NCBI GenBank assembly: GCA_946405135.1
Contig: CAMJGD010000009.1
Span: forward strand, 46,729-110,728
Origin: an uncultured Clostridiaceae bacterium
GTDB taxonomy: Bacteria; Bacillota; Clostridia; Clostridiales; Clostridiaceae
Direction of reading: 5' to 3'
Length of the DNA: 64,000 nt
Part shown: one piece after another, positions 35,351-45,524 of the stretch
Layout of the letters: each line of letters opens with the position of its first letter
How positions within the stretch are numbered: the first letter of the stretch is position 1
Notes under the pieces: model-generated
What the model saw: the letters and a program-made list of their open reading frames with translations, nothing else
The model's database searches: none
Told to the model about the DNA's origin: nothing
Made by a program: the position numbers and the translations under genes

Positions 35351-37546
35351 CTACTTTTCTGAATTAAACATTGACATGAGATCTGCAAATGGATTGTTTA
35401 TTGGTTCTTCTGCTTTTTTCTTCATGTTTTTCATTATATTCGCTACTTCTCTTTTGTTTGCCTTATCACCCTTATTATCAAATCTTTTGTTAAATGTTGA
35501 TGCCTTTTCTCTAAAGTTACAGTTGGTATTAGAGCATACATAAATTTGACCATCACCCTGTCCCCTAAGCTCTAATCTCTTCTTACATTCTGGACATCTT
35601 GCATTGGTAAACTTACTTACATTTTCTCTATGTCCACAAGCTCTATCCTGGCATACATTCATTACACCATGCTTGCCTTTAACCTCTAGCATGTATTTAC
35701 CACACTTAGGGCACTTTTTACCTGTAAGATTATCATGTTTAAACTTGTCAGTACTTACCTTTACATTTTCAACTAACTCTGCTGAATATTTTCTCATGGA
35801 TTCTGTGAATATCTTTGGATCTTTCTTACCTTTGCTTATAAGCTCTAGCTCAAGTTCCCATTTAGCTGTCATTAAAGGTGATTTTAATTCTTCTGGTACA
35901 AGCTCTATAAGCTGCTTACCTTTTCCTGTTGGAACTATTTCTTTTCCGTTTTTCTCTATATAGAACATATTAAATAGTTTTTCTATTATATCTGCTCTTG
36001 TAGCAACAGTTCCTATACCACCAGTCTCTCCTAAAGTTTTTGCAGAAACCTTATCTACAGCTACATACTTTTGCGGTTTTTCCATAGCTGATAACAGAGT
36101 ACCTTCATTAAATCTTGCTGGTGGTTTTGTTTGCTGCTTCTTACTATCAACCGATGATATGCTGAGGGTATCACCTTTTTTAACTACTGGTAATGCCTGA
36201 TTGTCTTTTTCATCTTCATCTTCTGCTAAATCCTCTGATCTATCATATACTTTCTTCCATCCCTTAGATTTTATTACATTACCTTTTGCTACAAAAGTTT
36301 CTCCATTAATATCTGCAGTTATGGTGGTTTGCAGATATTCATAAGGTGGCAGCATAACCGCTAAGAATCTCTTCACTACTAAATCATAAATATGTCTCTC
36401 TTCACTGCTTAAAAGGGCTAAATTTCCTCTTTCTTCTGTTGGAATTATGGCATGGTGGTCACTTACCTTGCTATTATCTACAAAGCCCTTATGAGCATTT
36501 ATCTTACCATTTAATATTTCTGTAGCACAAGCTCTATAACTGCCTACAGCAATTGCTTTTAAACGATCTGGAAGTGTGGCTACTATATCACTTGAAATAT
36601 ATCTTGAATCTGTTCTAGGATAAGTTAATAGCTTATAATTTTCATATAGTCTTTGCATTATAGATAAAGTTTGCTTTGCTGAATATCCAAATATTCTATT
36701 AGCATCTCTTTGTAATTCTGTTAAATCATAAAGAGCTGGTGCAAATTGCTTCTTAGCACTTTCAGTAACATCAAATACATTAGCATCTTTTTCCTTAACA
36801 GCTGAAAGGATTTTATTTGCCCTATCTTCTTCAAAAATATTACTATTATTATTCTTATCTCTCCATTGCAAAATAAATCCTTTAGCTTTTGCGTTTATTA
36901 CAAAATAATCCTTGGGTTTAAAATTTCTTATTTCTTCTTCCCTTTGTACAATCATTCCTAAAGTAGGAGTCTGTACCCTTCCCGCTGAAAGCTGAGCATT
37001 GTATTTACATGTTAATGCTCTTGTAACATTAAGTCCTACAACCCAATCTGCTTCTGCTCTGCAGGAAGCTGCTTTATAAAGATTATCATACTGAGCTGCT
37101 GACTTTAAGCTTTTAAATCCATCTAGTATGGCTTTATCTGTTTGTGATGATATCCAAAGTCTCTTTAAAGGTTTATGAACTCTTGCTTTTTCTAAAATCC
37201 ATCTTGCTACTAGCTCACCTTCTCTTCCAGCATCTGTAGCAATTACTATTTCTGTTACATCTTTTCTATTTAGTTGTTCCTTAACCACATTAAACTGCTT
37301 ACCACTTTGCTTTATAACCACAAGCTTTAATGGCTTAGGCAGCATTGGCAGATCTTCCATCTTCCAAGCTTTATACTTATCATCATAAGCTTCTGGATCT
37401 GCTAGGGTAACTAAATGTCCAAGAGCCCAAGTTACTATGTATTTATCACCTTCTATATATCCATTTCCTTTTTTATTACATTTCAAAACTCTAGCTAAAT
37501 CTCTTCCTACAGAAGGTTTTTCAGCTAATACTAATACTTTACTCAT
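35351..37546 (-). CDS. topB: DNA topoisomerase III with C-terminal zinc ribbons
   Basis: 731-aa type IA topoisomerase. Toprim starts KVLVLAEKPSVGRDLARVL and includes VIATDAGREGELVARW, the pattern typical of Bacillus-type TopB. LSAGRVQTPTLGMIVQRE and the active-site LLTYPRTDSRYI (Tyr309) follow. The C-terminus has two Cys4 zinc ribbons (CPKCGKYMLEV ... CGHRE and CPECKKRLELRG ... CNFREK, about residues 620-690). ATG 37546 with GAGGAATG upstream gives the canonical start; the longer frame begins with an unrelated hydrophobic stretch. It decatenates replication or recombination intermediates. The window holds a second, zinc-less paralogue at 17263-19113. Confidence 0.95.
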   Translation of the reverse strand: MSKVLVLAEKPSVGRDLARVLKCNKKGNGYIEGDKYIVTWALGHLVTLADPEAYDDKYKAWKMEDLPMLPKPLKLVVIKQSGKQFNVVKEQLNRKDVTEIVIATDAGREGELVARWILEKARVHKPLKRLWISSQTDKAILDGFKSLKSAAQYDNLYKAASCRAEADWVVGLNVTRALTCKYNAQLSAGRVQTPTLGMIVQREEEIRNFKPKDYFVINAKAKGFILQWRDKNNNSNIFEEDRANKILSAVKEKDANVFDVTESAKKQFAPALYDLTELQRDANRIFGYSAKQTLSIMQRLYENYKLLTYPRTDSRYISSDIVATLPDRLKAIAVGSYRACATEILNGKINAHKGFVDNSKVSDHHAIIPTEERGNLALLSSEERHIYDLVVKRFLAVMLPPYEYLQTTITADINGETFVAKGNVIKSKGWKKVYDRSEDLAEDEDEKDNQALPVVKKGDTLSISSVDSKKQQTKPPARFNEGTLLSAMEKPQKYVAVDKVSAKTLGETGGIGTVATRADIIEKLFNMFYIEKNGKEIVPTGKGKQLIELVPEELKSPLMTAKWELELELISKGKKDPKIFTESMRKYSAELVENVKVSTDKFKHDNLTGKKCPKCGKYMLEVKGKHGVMNVCQDRACGHRENVSKFTNARCPECKKRLELRGQGDGQIYVCSNTNCNFREKASTFNKRFDNKGDKANKREVANIMKNMKKKAEEPINNPFADLMSMFNSEK

Positions 37547-37707
37547 ATTAACATTCCTCTCAAAATCAATATAATTTATAATAACATAAATGAAACAATA
37601 ATTAAAATAAAAGCAAACATAGAAGAAGCGAACCTTAATTTTATTGTTAAAAGGTTCGCTAAACATTGCATCTATAAAACTTCCATCTTTATATATTTTT
37701 AAATATA

Positions 37708-38994
37708 TTATTTTATAACTTTGGTGATTTTGAACATATTATCTAGTACCTGATAGTTCTGTGGAAAAGGCTGAGCTAACACCCAGTAACTTACTCCCCT
37801 TAGTCCATATTCACTTACAAGCTTGTATTTTGCTTCTACACTTCTAGCATCTTCAAACCATACTACATGCTGGTTTCCTTTTTTGTCTATATAGTTATAA
37901 TAAGGTGATTGAGATTTTTCGTCATATTTTATAGCTGCACCATATTTCCCTGCTCGATTAATTGCTTCTTGATTTCCTATACTTTCAGCAAATTCACCTC
38001 CAGGCATATAAGGTAATGTCCAGTCATATCCATATAAAGGAATACCCATCATAATCTTTTTAGGTGGAATAACAGATACTGCATAGTTAATTACTTTTCT
38101 AACTTCATTAATAGGAGCTACGGCCATAGGTGGTCCTCCAGACCAACCCCATTCGTAAGTCATAATTATCACAAAATCTACAATTTCACCATGAGCTTTA
38201 TAATCATGAGCTCCATGCCAAGCTCCTTCAGTAACATCATAGGTTTTTGGTGCTAGAGCCGTGGCTACAATATAATTTGGATGTAGCTGTGATACCACCT
38301 TTCTTAAAAAGTTATTATACTTTTCTCTATCTTGTGGAGGAATTCTCTCAAAGTCTATTATTACACCATAATATCCTTTAGTTTTTATAATATCTAACAT
38401 ATTATTTATTAAAGTTTGCTGCAAAGCTTCATTATTTAATATATTGCTTATAAGATTAGTATCAAAATTAGCACCAGATATATTGGTAACAGATAACATA
38501 GGAGCAACCTTATTATCTTTTGCTATTTTTAATATGGTGGCATCATTTAAAGGGGTTAGTGATCCATCAGGGTTTACATGATGACTAAAAGGGGTGATAT
38601 AAGTTAAGTATTGAATAGATTCATCCAAAATTGCTTTTTCTTTTTCTGGGGTTGAAGGTTGAATAAATCCATTAACTTCAATGTATCCATAATTTTTTGC
38701 TTTTTCAGGAATCCTTATTATTAGTCCAGGATAAATTGCATAAGGGTTTGAAATATTATTTAAATCCACTATGCTATCTACTGAAACTCCAAATCTCCTA
38801 GAGATAGACCAGATAGTATCTCCTGGAAGAACTCTATAAGCCCTTTCTCTTGTAGGAATGATTAGACTTTGTCCTATCACTAAGCTAGCTGTATCTTGCA
38901 GCTTATTAGCATCAATAATACTCTGCGGAGTAACCCCAAAGGTTCTAGCAATAGACCAAACAGAATCTCCAGGTCTAACTATATAAATTCTCAA
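37708..38994 (-). CDS. sleL: SleL/YaaH-like spore cortex glycosidase (two LysM plus GH18)
   Basis: 428 aa. Two LysM peptidoglycan-binding domains at the N-terminus (residues 3-47 and 52-95, each with the pattern RPGDSVWSIARTFG / LPGDTIWSISRRFG). Then a GH18 TIM barrel (about 103-425) with the catalytic segment YYGVIIDFERIP (Asp214, Glu216) and SYWVLAQPFP at the end. There is no signal peptide, as in the spore-coat-located SleL/YaaH of Bacillus, which cuts muramic-lactam cortex fragments during germination. It is monocistronic. Closely related YdhD/YvbX-type spore glycosidases are the alternative identity. Confidence 0.85.
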   Translation of the reverse strand: MRIYIVRPGDSVWSIARTFGVTPQSIIDANKLQDTASLVIGQSLIIPTRERAYRVLPGDTIWSISRRFGVSVDSIVDLNNISNPYAIYPGLIIRIPEKAKNYGYIEVNGFIQPSTPEKEKAILDESIQYLTYITPFSHHVNPDGSLTPLNDATILKIAKDNKVAPMLSVTNISGANFDTNLISNILNNEALQQTLINNMLDIIKTKGYYGVIIDFERIPPQDREKYNNFLRKVVSQLHPNYIVATALAPKTYDVTEGAWHGAHDYKAHGEIVDFVIIMTYEWGWSGGPPMAVAPINEVRKVINYAVSVIPPKKIMMGIPLYGYDWTLPYMPGGEFAESIGNQEAINRAGKYGAAIKYDEKSQSPYYNYIDKKGNQHVVWFEDARSVEAKYKLVSEYGLRGVSYWVLAQPFPQNYQVLDNMFKITKVIK

Positions 38995-39288
38995 TAAAGT
39001 TCCCTTCTTTTACATACTACCAATAATTAATATATTCAACTTTTTCATATAAGTTCTATATAAATAAGGTTTATAAATAAAATTCTCTGTAAAATATTAA
39101 TCTAGCACTTGAAATATCTCTGGATCAGAGTTTTTTTATCAATATTACTATACCCACTTTTACATAATTCACACCTTATTTTTTTACCACAATTTTATCA
39201 TTGATGCCTGACTCTATTCTAAATATAATTATTTTATCCTTGTAAAGGTTATCTTTAATATTCAATATAAAAAAGAAAGGGGAAAAGT

Positions 39289-40449
39289 ATGAAAAAAATT
39301 ATTTCTATATCCATAACTACTATTCTGCTGTGTTTCTTAATTAATCCTTTTCAAAATGCAAAGGCTGAAGTTCAAAGCTCAATAACCAGATCTCAAGCTG
39401 AACAAAGAGCATTATCTATGATTAACTTAAAATGGACATACTCTAGCAACATAAATGGCAATATTAATAGTAAATCTGCTTCTACTATTACTCAACCAAA
39501 GCAATTTAAAAATGTATCCTCTGCTGAACTTACTGGTATCCCCTACAATTGGGGCGGTTTGGATGGTTTAGATTCAAATTCCTATAATGCTCCATGGAGT
39601 AATTTTCTTGATGCCATCAGTAAAGGTGCTTATGCTGGTAATGTAAATACTGAAGCAGGCTACGGATATATATCTGGTACTGCTGGTATTGATTGTTCCG
39701 GATTCGTACAAGCTACCTTTAATATTCAAGATTATAAGCAATCTACTTCAAGCTTATTTGACAAGTATTTTACTAAAATATCTCTAGATGATATAAAGCA
39801 CATGGACATCTTGGACAAGCCTGCTGATCATGTAGTAATTTTTGATAAATGGGGTACATTAAACGGCATTTATGGAGCCTATACCTATGAGTCCACTACA
39901 GACGATTTTTATGGTGGAATTCAAGGAACTAAAAAGTATTTTTTAAGTATGGATGAAATAAATAAAGGCTATATACCTGGAAGATATGTAAACCTTGTGG
40001 AAGATACACAAAATACATCTTCATCCAATATGCCCTACCCAGTTAGCCCTGGAATATTTGCTCAAGTTGCCAATGTTAATAATTATGCAAATTTTAGAGC
40101 AAATGCCTCTTTGGATTCATCTATAATAGGTACTATACCTAAAGGTACTATCCTTTATTTAATTGATTATTCCTCTGGGTGGTATGAAGTAAGTTATGGT
40201 GGACAAGTAGGGTGGATATACGGTAATCTAATATCTTCAATTCCAACAGGTAAATATGTAACCTTAAATAATGCTTATCAATTAAATATAAGAAGCAATC
40301 CAACTACTTCTTCTTCAATAATAGGAGTATTGAATATAAATCAATATGCAGAAGTATCAGATTATTCTGCTGATGGTAATTGGTTTAAAATAAAAATAAA
40401 TGGCGTTGAAGGCTGGGCGTATAAGAAATATTTAAGCTATATTTATTAA
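39289..40449 (+). CDS. Secreted NlpC/P60-like wall hydrolase with two SH3 domains
   Basis: 386 aa. Signal peptide MKKIISISITTILLCFLINP ending near AKA-E (about residue 26). The hydrolase core (about 80-235) has IPYNWGGLDG, the nucleophile Cys136 in AGIDCSGFVQATF and a catalytic His in PADHVVIFDKW (His181), consistent with a papain-like NlpC/P60 or amidase fold. Two bacterial SH3 domains follow (about 256-317 and 325-386, each with the NFRANAS / NIRSNPT and GWIYGNL / GWAYKKYL patterns), which bind wall peptides. Start ATG has AAGGGGAAAAGT upstream. Probably cleaves peptide stems of peptidoglycan outside the cell. Confidence 0.82.
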   Translation: MKKIISISITTILLCFLINPFQNAKAEVQSSITRSQAEQRALSMINLKWTYSSNINGNINSKSASTITQPKQFKNVSSAELTGIPYNWGGLDGLDSNSYNAPWSNFLDAISKGAYAGNVNTEAGYGYISGTAGIDCSGFVQATFNIQDYKQSTSSLFDKYFTKISLDDIKHMDILDKPADHVVIFDKWGTLNGIYGAYTYESTTDDFYGGIQGTKKYFLSMDEINKGYIPGRYVNLVEDTQNTSSSNMPYPVSPGIFAQVANVNNYANFRANASLDSSIIGTIPKGTILYLIDYSSGWYEVSYGGQVGWIYGNLISSIPTGKYVTLNNAYQLNIRSNPTTSSSIIGVLNINQYAEVSDYSADGNWFKIKINGVEGWAYKKYLSYIY

Positions 40450-40454
40450 ACAAA

Positions 40455-40488
40455 AAGGCAGTCCCAATATATACTAAAGGACTGCCTT
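40455..40488 (+). terminator. Terminator of the NlpC/P60-like gene
   Basis: Perfect 10-bp stem AAGGCAGTCC / GGACTGCCTT just after the stop, with TTTTTT about 8 nt later. Confidence 0.85.
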
Positions 40489-40526
40489 ACTGCTTTTTTG
40501 TAAAATAAATTATTCACTAGTTCTAA

Positions 40527-41642
40527 TTAGCGTTGATAATATTGATAATAATAGCATTTCAATCTTCCATTATAAAGCTTTCTATTTTTATCTGATTTTT
40601 TACCAAAACATTTTTCAAAATTATCATAGGAAGTGATTACAAAATAAGACCAATTATTTAGTCTTTCAAATACTTCTCCCATGGTTCTATATAATATTTC
40701 TACTTCTTTTTCTCCCCCAAGCCTTTCCCCATAAGGTGGATTGGTTATAATAAAACCATCTTTTTTCTTTGTACTGAATTCTTTTACATCAAGTTTTTGA
40801 AAAAATATATTATCCGCTACACCTGCTTTTTCTGCATTTTCCCTTGCTGTTTTCAGTACTCTGCTATCTATATCTGAAGCCATTATCTTAAATTCTTTAT
40901 TATTAATAGAGTTTCTAGCATGTTTCCTTATATCCTCCCACAACTCCTGAGGTATAATATCCCACTGCTCTGATATAAAATTTCTATTAAGACCTGGTGC
41001 CATATTTCTACCTATCATAGCTGCTTCAATGGCAATGGTACCAGAGCCACAGAAAGGATCTGCTAAAATCCTTGAACAATCCCATTTACTTATAAGCACA
41101 AGAGCTGCTGCTAAAGTTTCTTTCATAGGAGCTTCTCCTGCAAATTGTCTATATCCTCTTTTATGTAATCCAGCACCAGTGGTATCCAAAGTTAACGTAA
41201 CTATATCTTTAAGTAATGCCACTTCTATTTTATATTCAGCTCCATTTTCAGGGAATACATCTCTTCTGTACTTTTTCTTCATAGACTCCACCACAGCCTT
41301 TTTTACTATGGATTGACAATCTGGTACACTAAAAAGTTTTGATTTAACAGATTTTCCCACTATATGCATAAATCCTGTTATAGGTATTATATCTCCCCAA
41401 TTTACACTTAAAGTACCTTGAAATAACTCTTCAAAGGTTTCTGCCTTGAATTCTGCCATTTTTATCAGTACTCTATCTGCTGTCCTAAGCCACATATTAC
41501 ATGTAACTATATCCATTTCATCCCCTTCAAAAGTTACCTTACCATTTTCAATTATTAGATTATCATAACCTAATTCCTTTAATTCATTTGCTACTACCTT
41601 TTCAAGTCCAAAGGTGGAAGTTGCTATCAATGTATAATTCAT
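40527..41642 (-). CDS. THUMP-domain class I RNA methyltransferase (RlmL/YpsC-like)
   Basis: 371-aa SAM-dependent RNA methyltransferase. An N-terminal ferredoxin-like/THUMP region (TLIATSTFGLEKVVANELKELGY through the middle) precedes the UPF0020 catalytic domain. That domain has ADPFCGSGTIAIEAAMIG (SAM site), IMASDIDSRVLKTARENAEKAG (ribose acid) and the N6-adenine/N2-guanine-type motif FIITNPPYGERLG. Relatives include RlmL (23S m2G2445) and YpsC of Bacillus. ATG 41642 is preferred to a longer frame. It stands alone. The exact rRNA or tRNA target is not given by sequence. Confidence 0.9.
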   Translation of the reverse strand: MNYTLIATSTFGLEKVVANELKELGYDNLIIENGKVTFEGDEMDIVTCNMWLRTADRVLIKMAEFKAETFEELFQGTLSVNWGDIIPITGFMHIVGKSVKSKLFSVPDCQSIVKKAVVESMKKKYRRDVFPENGAEYKIEVALLKDIVTLTLDTTGAGLHKRGYRQFAGEAPMKETLAAALVLISKWDCSRILADPFCGSGTIAIEAAMIGRNMAPGLNRNFISEQWDIIPQELWEDIRKHARNSINNKEFKIMASDIDSRVLKTARENAEKAGVADNIFFQKLDVKEFSTKKKDGFIITNPPYGERLGGEKEVEILYRTMGEVFERLNNWSYFVITSYDNFEKCFGKKSDKNRKLYNGRLKCYYYQYYQR

Positions 41643-41892
41643 TCTATTTCTTCTCTCCTGCATTTTTAATTTTTTTCGTTAAAAAGTTTCATTTATAGTA
41701 TATATCATTTTTATATTTTTAGGATATATAAAAGCAATTATTTAAAATAATTTTTATATTATGAAAAAATCACATTATTAAAGTTTATGGATAAAGCCTT
41801 AAGAATTTTTACATAATATAAATATAATCTTTAAAACTTATGGGTAAACTATACACAGTTACAAATGTTATAATTTTAAGGAGGTTTAAATT

Positions 41893-42255
41893 ATGCCAAA
41901 AGAAGAACAAAACCATGAGAACAATAGTATACTAGGATGGATAATAAGGTTTATAATAACTGCAGTTATATTAGCTATAACCTCATTTTTAACACCGGGC
42001 TTTAGCATAGTGGGTTTATGGCCAATGTTATTAGCTGCAGTAGTCATAACCTTAATAGATTACTTTGTTGAAAAGCTTATGGGAGTTGATGCATCACCTT
42101 TTGGTAAAGGATTAAAAGGTTTTGTAATAGCAGCAGTAATATTATATGTAACACAATTTATAGTTCCAAATATGAAAGTATCTATAATAGGAGCAATACT
42201 AGCTTCTATAGTTATTGGAATATTAGATGCCTTGATTCCTGGTAGAGCTATGTAA
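41893..42255 (+). CDS. Phage-holin-family-4-like small membrane protein
   Basis: 120-aa protein with an acidic, soluble N-terminus (MPKEEQNHENN) and four membrane helices. Repeating segments FIITAVILAITSFLTPGFSI and VIAAVILYVTQFIVPNMKV match the Phage_holin_4_2 (mycobacteriophage-like superfamily IV) membrane family. In Firmicutes chromosomes this family is widespread and not tied to prophages; no lysin or phage gene is near here. AAGGAGG precedes ATG 41893. Function unknown, perhaps envelope stress. Confidence 0.75.
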   Translation: MPKEEQNHENNSILGWIIRFIITAVILAITSFLTPGFSIVGLWPMLLAAVVITLIDYFVEKLMGVDASPFGKGLKGFVIAAVILYVTQFIVPNMKVSIIGAILASIVIGILDALIPGRAM

Positions 42256-42275
42256 TATCATCCAAACATTTCATC

Positions 42276-42311
42276 ATGACAAGTAGGAAATTTAAACTTC
42301 CTGCTTGTCAT
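42276..42311 (+). terminator. Terminator of the holin-like gene
   Basis: Stem ATGACAAG.TAGGAA (42276-42289) with 42298-42311 followed by TATTTTTTT. Confidence 0.85.
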
Positions 42312-42400
42312 TATTTTTTTATAATAATTATCCAAATTGTAACATTTATAAAATAAATAGAATAATATAAAATGTAAATATATTTTACGGAGGTATTTAA

Positions 42401-42760
42401 GTGTATTACAGAGCGGATAACCCAAATATTGATAACATCAGTTTGAATGATACTTCTAATAATGAAGAAGTTTTAAAAGATTTTGATTACCCTAGAGATT
42501 TTCATTCTCATTCTCCCTACTTTTATCCTATGATGAATTACCCATACATGATGAACTATCCTTATATGATGAATTATCCATTGCCTTATATGCAGCGTGA
42601 TGAAGATGATGAAACTTATGATAACATGGATATGCGCAGACCACCTTATTATCACCATTATCATCCATATTATCATCATGGCTATCACCATTATCCACAT
42701 GGCTATTATCACCACCACTATCCATATTATTCATCTATGTATCCATGGTGGTTTTACTAA
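42401..42760 (+). CDS. His/Tyr-rich low-complexity protein, spore-coat-like
   Basis: 119-aa protein with GTG start and GGAGG nine bases upstream. The N-terminal third is ordinary and acidic. The middle has tandem MMNYPY repeats (three copies, about residues 44-63). The C-terminal half is almost entirely His, Tyr and Pro, with runs such as YYHHYHPYYHHGYHHYPHG and YYHHHYPYY, ending WWFY. No membrane helix or signal peptide. The composition resembles spore coat or exosporium crust proteins and would bind transition metals (inference from His clusters). It is monocistronic with its own terminator. Confidence 0.65.
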   Translation: MYYRADNPNIDNISLNDTSNNEEVLKDFDYPRDFHSHSPYFYPMMNYPYMMNYPYMMNYPLPYMQRDEDDETYDNMDMRRPPYYHHYHPYYHHGYHHYPHGYYHHHYPYYSSMYPWWFY

Positions 42761-42791
42761 TAGACTATAAAAATTAATATAGCTATTAAAG

Positions 42792-42833
42792 TTAAGGAGC
42801 TACTGCCTAATTAATTAGGATGTAGCTCCTTAA
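42792..42833 (+). terminator. Terminator of the His/Tyr-rich gene
   Basis: Perfect 12-bp stem TTAAGGAGCTAC with its complement, plus inner CTAATTAATTAG pairing, then a short T-rich tail. Confidence 0.8.
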
Positions 42834-42910
42834 TTTGTTTACTATAAAAATACACTAATTTTAGAGTGCAAAGAACAAAAATTTATGATATAATGTCGCT
42901 TTGAGTATGA

Positions 42911-44527
<1,617 letters not shown>

Positions 44528-44616
44528 TATACTTATTACTTTATCATCTCTTAATTTACTATAGGTAAAATTCTTTGTAAAAGTTACTACTGAAAATTTT
44601 TCTAAAAAATATAAAT

Positions 44617-44654
44617 GGCTGTAGCATAATAAGTAAAACTATATATGCACAGCC
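44617..44654 (+). terminator. Terminator of the ABC-F gene
   Basis: Stem GGCTGTAGCAT pairing with ATGCACAGCC (small asymmetry), followed by TTTTAG. Confidence 0.75.
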
Positions 44655-44735
44655 TTTTAGTATAATTCCAGTTAAATCTTAAAGTCTTTATGGTAATTTT
44701 AAAATTTACATCATATTTTTAATAATCTTTTTTAA

Positions 44736-45437
44736 TTATTCAAATGGATTTATTCCTAATGCATTATAAAATTCTTTATCTATAAAGTGTGTAATATTAA
44801 GCTTATTATCTATCCTAAACTTAATAACATCTTTTTTCATGTCTTCTCCATAAATTCCATCTAACTTTCCAGTATAGTATCCCCTTTCATTCAATCTTCT
44901 TTGAACTTCATAAACATCTGCCCCTCTATCTCCTGGGGATAATGTTCTAAACTCATTTGTGAAAAGCCCATAGGGTCCGCCATATATGACCACAGTTGTA
45001 CCAATGCCTACTTTAGAATAAAGTTCTTCTACATCCTTATTAAGCATTCGTATACAGCCAAGAGATATAGCTCCACCTACAGATAGAGGTTTATTGGTAC
45101 CATGTATACCATATTTTCCCCAAGGAACATTTAGCATCATCCAACGAGTGCCAAAACCACCTCCCCAACCTGCCTCCTTATCAATAATAGTCCATGTACC
45201 AATAGGTGAAGGTGTTGAAGGTTTCCCTCCAGCAATATGGTATGTTTTTTCAATTTTTTTTGTATCTCTATTTACTAAATATAGTTCATGTTCATTTAAA
45301 TCTACTACAATATTGTATGTATTTTTATTTTCTTTTAATGAACTGTTTTCTAAAGCGTATACATTTTTGGGAAATGCAAAAAAAATAGACCCTAAAAATA
45401 ATATATATATTATATACAAAAAATAGTTCTTTTTCAT
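44736..45437 (-). CDS. Secreted L,D-transpeptidase (YkuD) with peptidoglycan-binding domain
   Basis: 233 aa. Signal peptide/anchor NYFLYIIYILFLGSIFFAF. The YkuD domain (about 40-155) contains YNIVVDLNEHELYLV and the catalytic block HGTNKP ... SLGCIRMLNKD (His112, Cys128), typical of enzymes that make 3-3 peptide crosslinks. A peptidoglycan-binding-1 domain closes the protein (LSPGDRGADVYEVQRRLNERGYYTGKLDGIYG). ATG 45437 with GGAGATG upstream is preferred. Monocistronic. Role in wall or cortex crosslinking and beta-lactam tolerance is plausible from family knowledge. Confidence 0.9.
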   Translation of the reverse strand: MKKNYFLYIIYILFLGSIFFAFPKNVYALENSSLKENKNTYNIVVDLNEHELYLVNRDTKKIEKTYHIAGGKPSTPSPIGTWTIIDKEAGWGGGFGTRWMMLNVPWGKYGIHGTNKPLSVGGAISLGCIRMLNKDVEELYSKVGIGTTVVIYGGPYGLFTNEFRTLSPGDRGADVYEVQRRLNERGYYTGKLDGIYGEDMKKDVIKFRIDNKLNITHFIDKEFYNALGINPFE

Positions 45438-45524
45438 GCCCACATCTCCTAGCTTCAAATTTGTAATTTATATATATATTATTTTTAATCTTTTCTTATA
45501 TTTTATTCTCATTATAAAGCATTT

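Noticed and set aside
39117..39137. Short CTCTG-GAT-CAGAG hairpin with seven T residues upstream of the NlpC/P60-like gene
   Set aside because: Only 5 bp of stem and no upstream plus-strand gene; could be chance.
41893..42255. Holin-family match as evidence of a prophage
   Set aside because: This membrane family is common in Firmicutes chromosomes and no lysin or structural gene is nearby.
42473..42734. Two minus-strand frames opposite the His/Tyr-rich gene
   Set aside because: Low-complexity repeats open all frames; only the plus-strand frame has GGAGG and a terminator.
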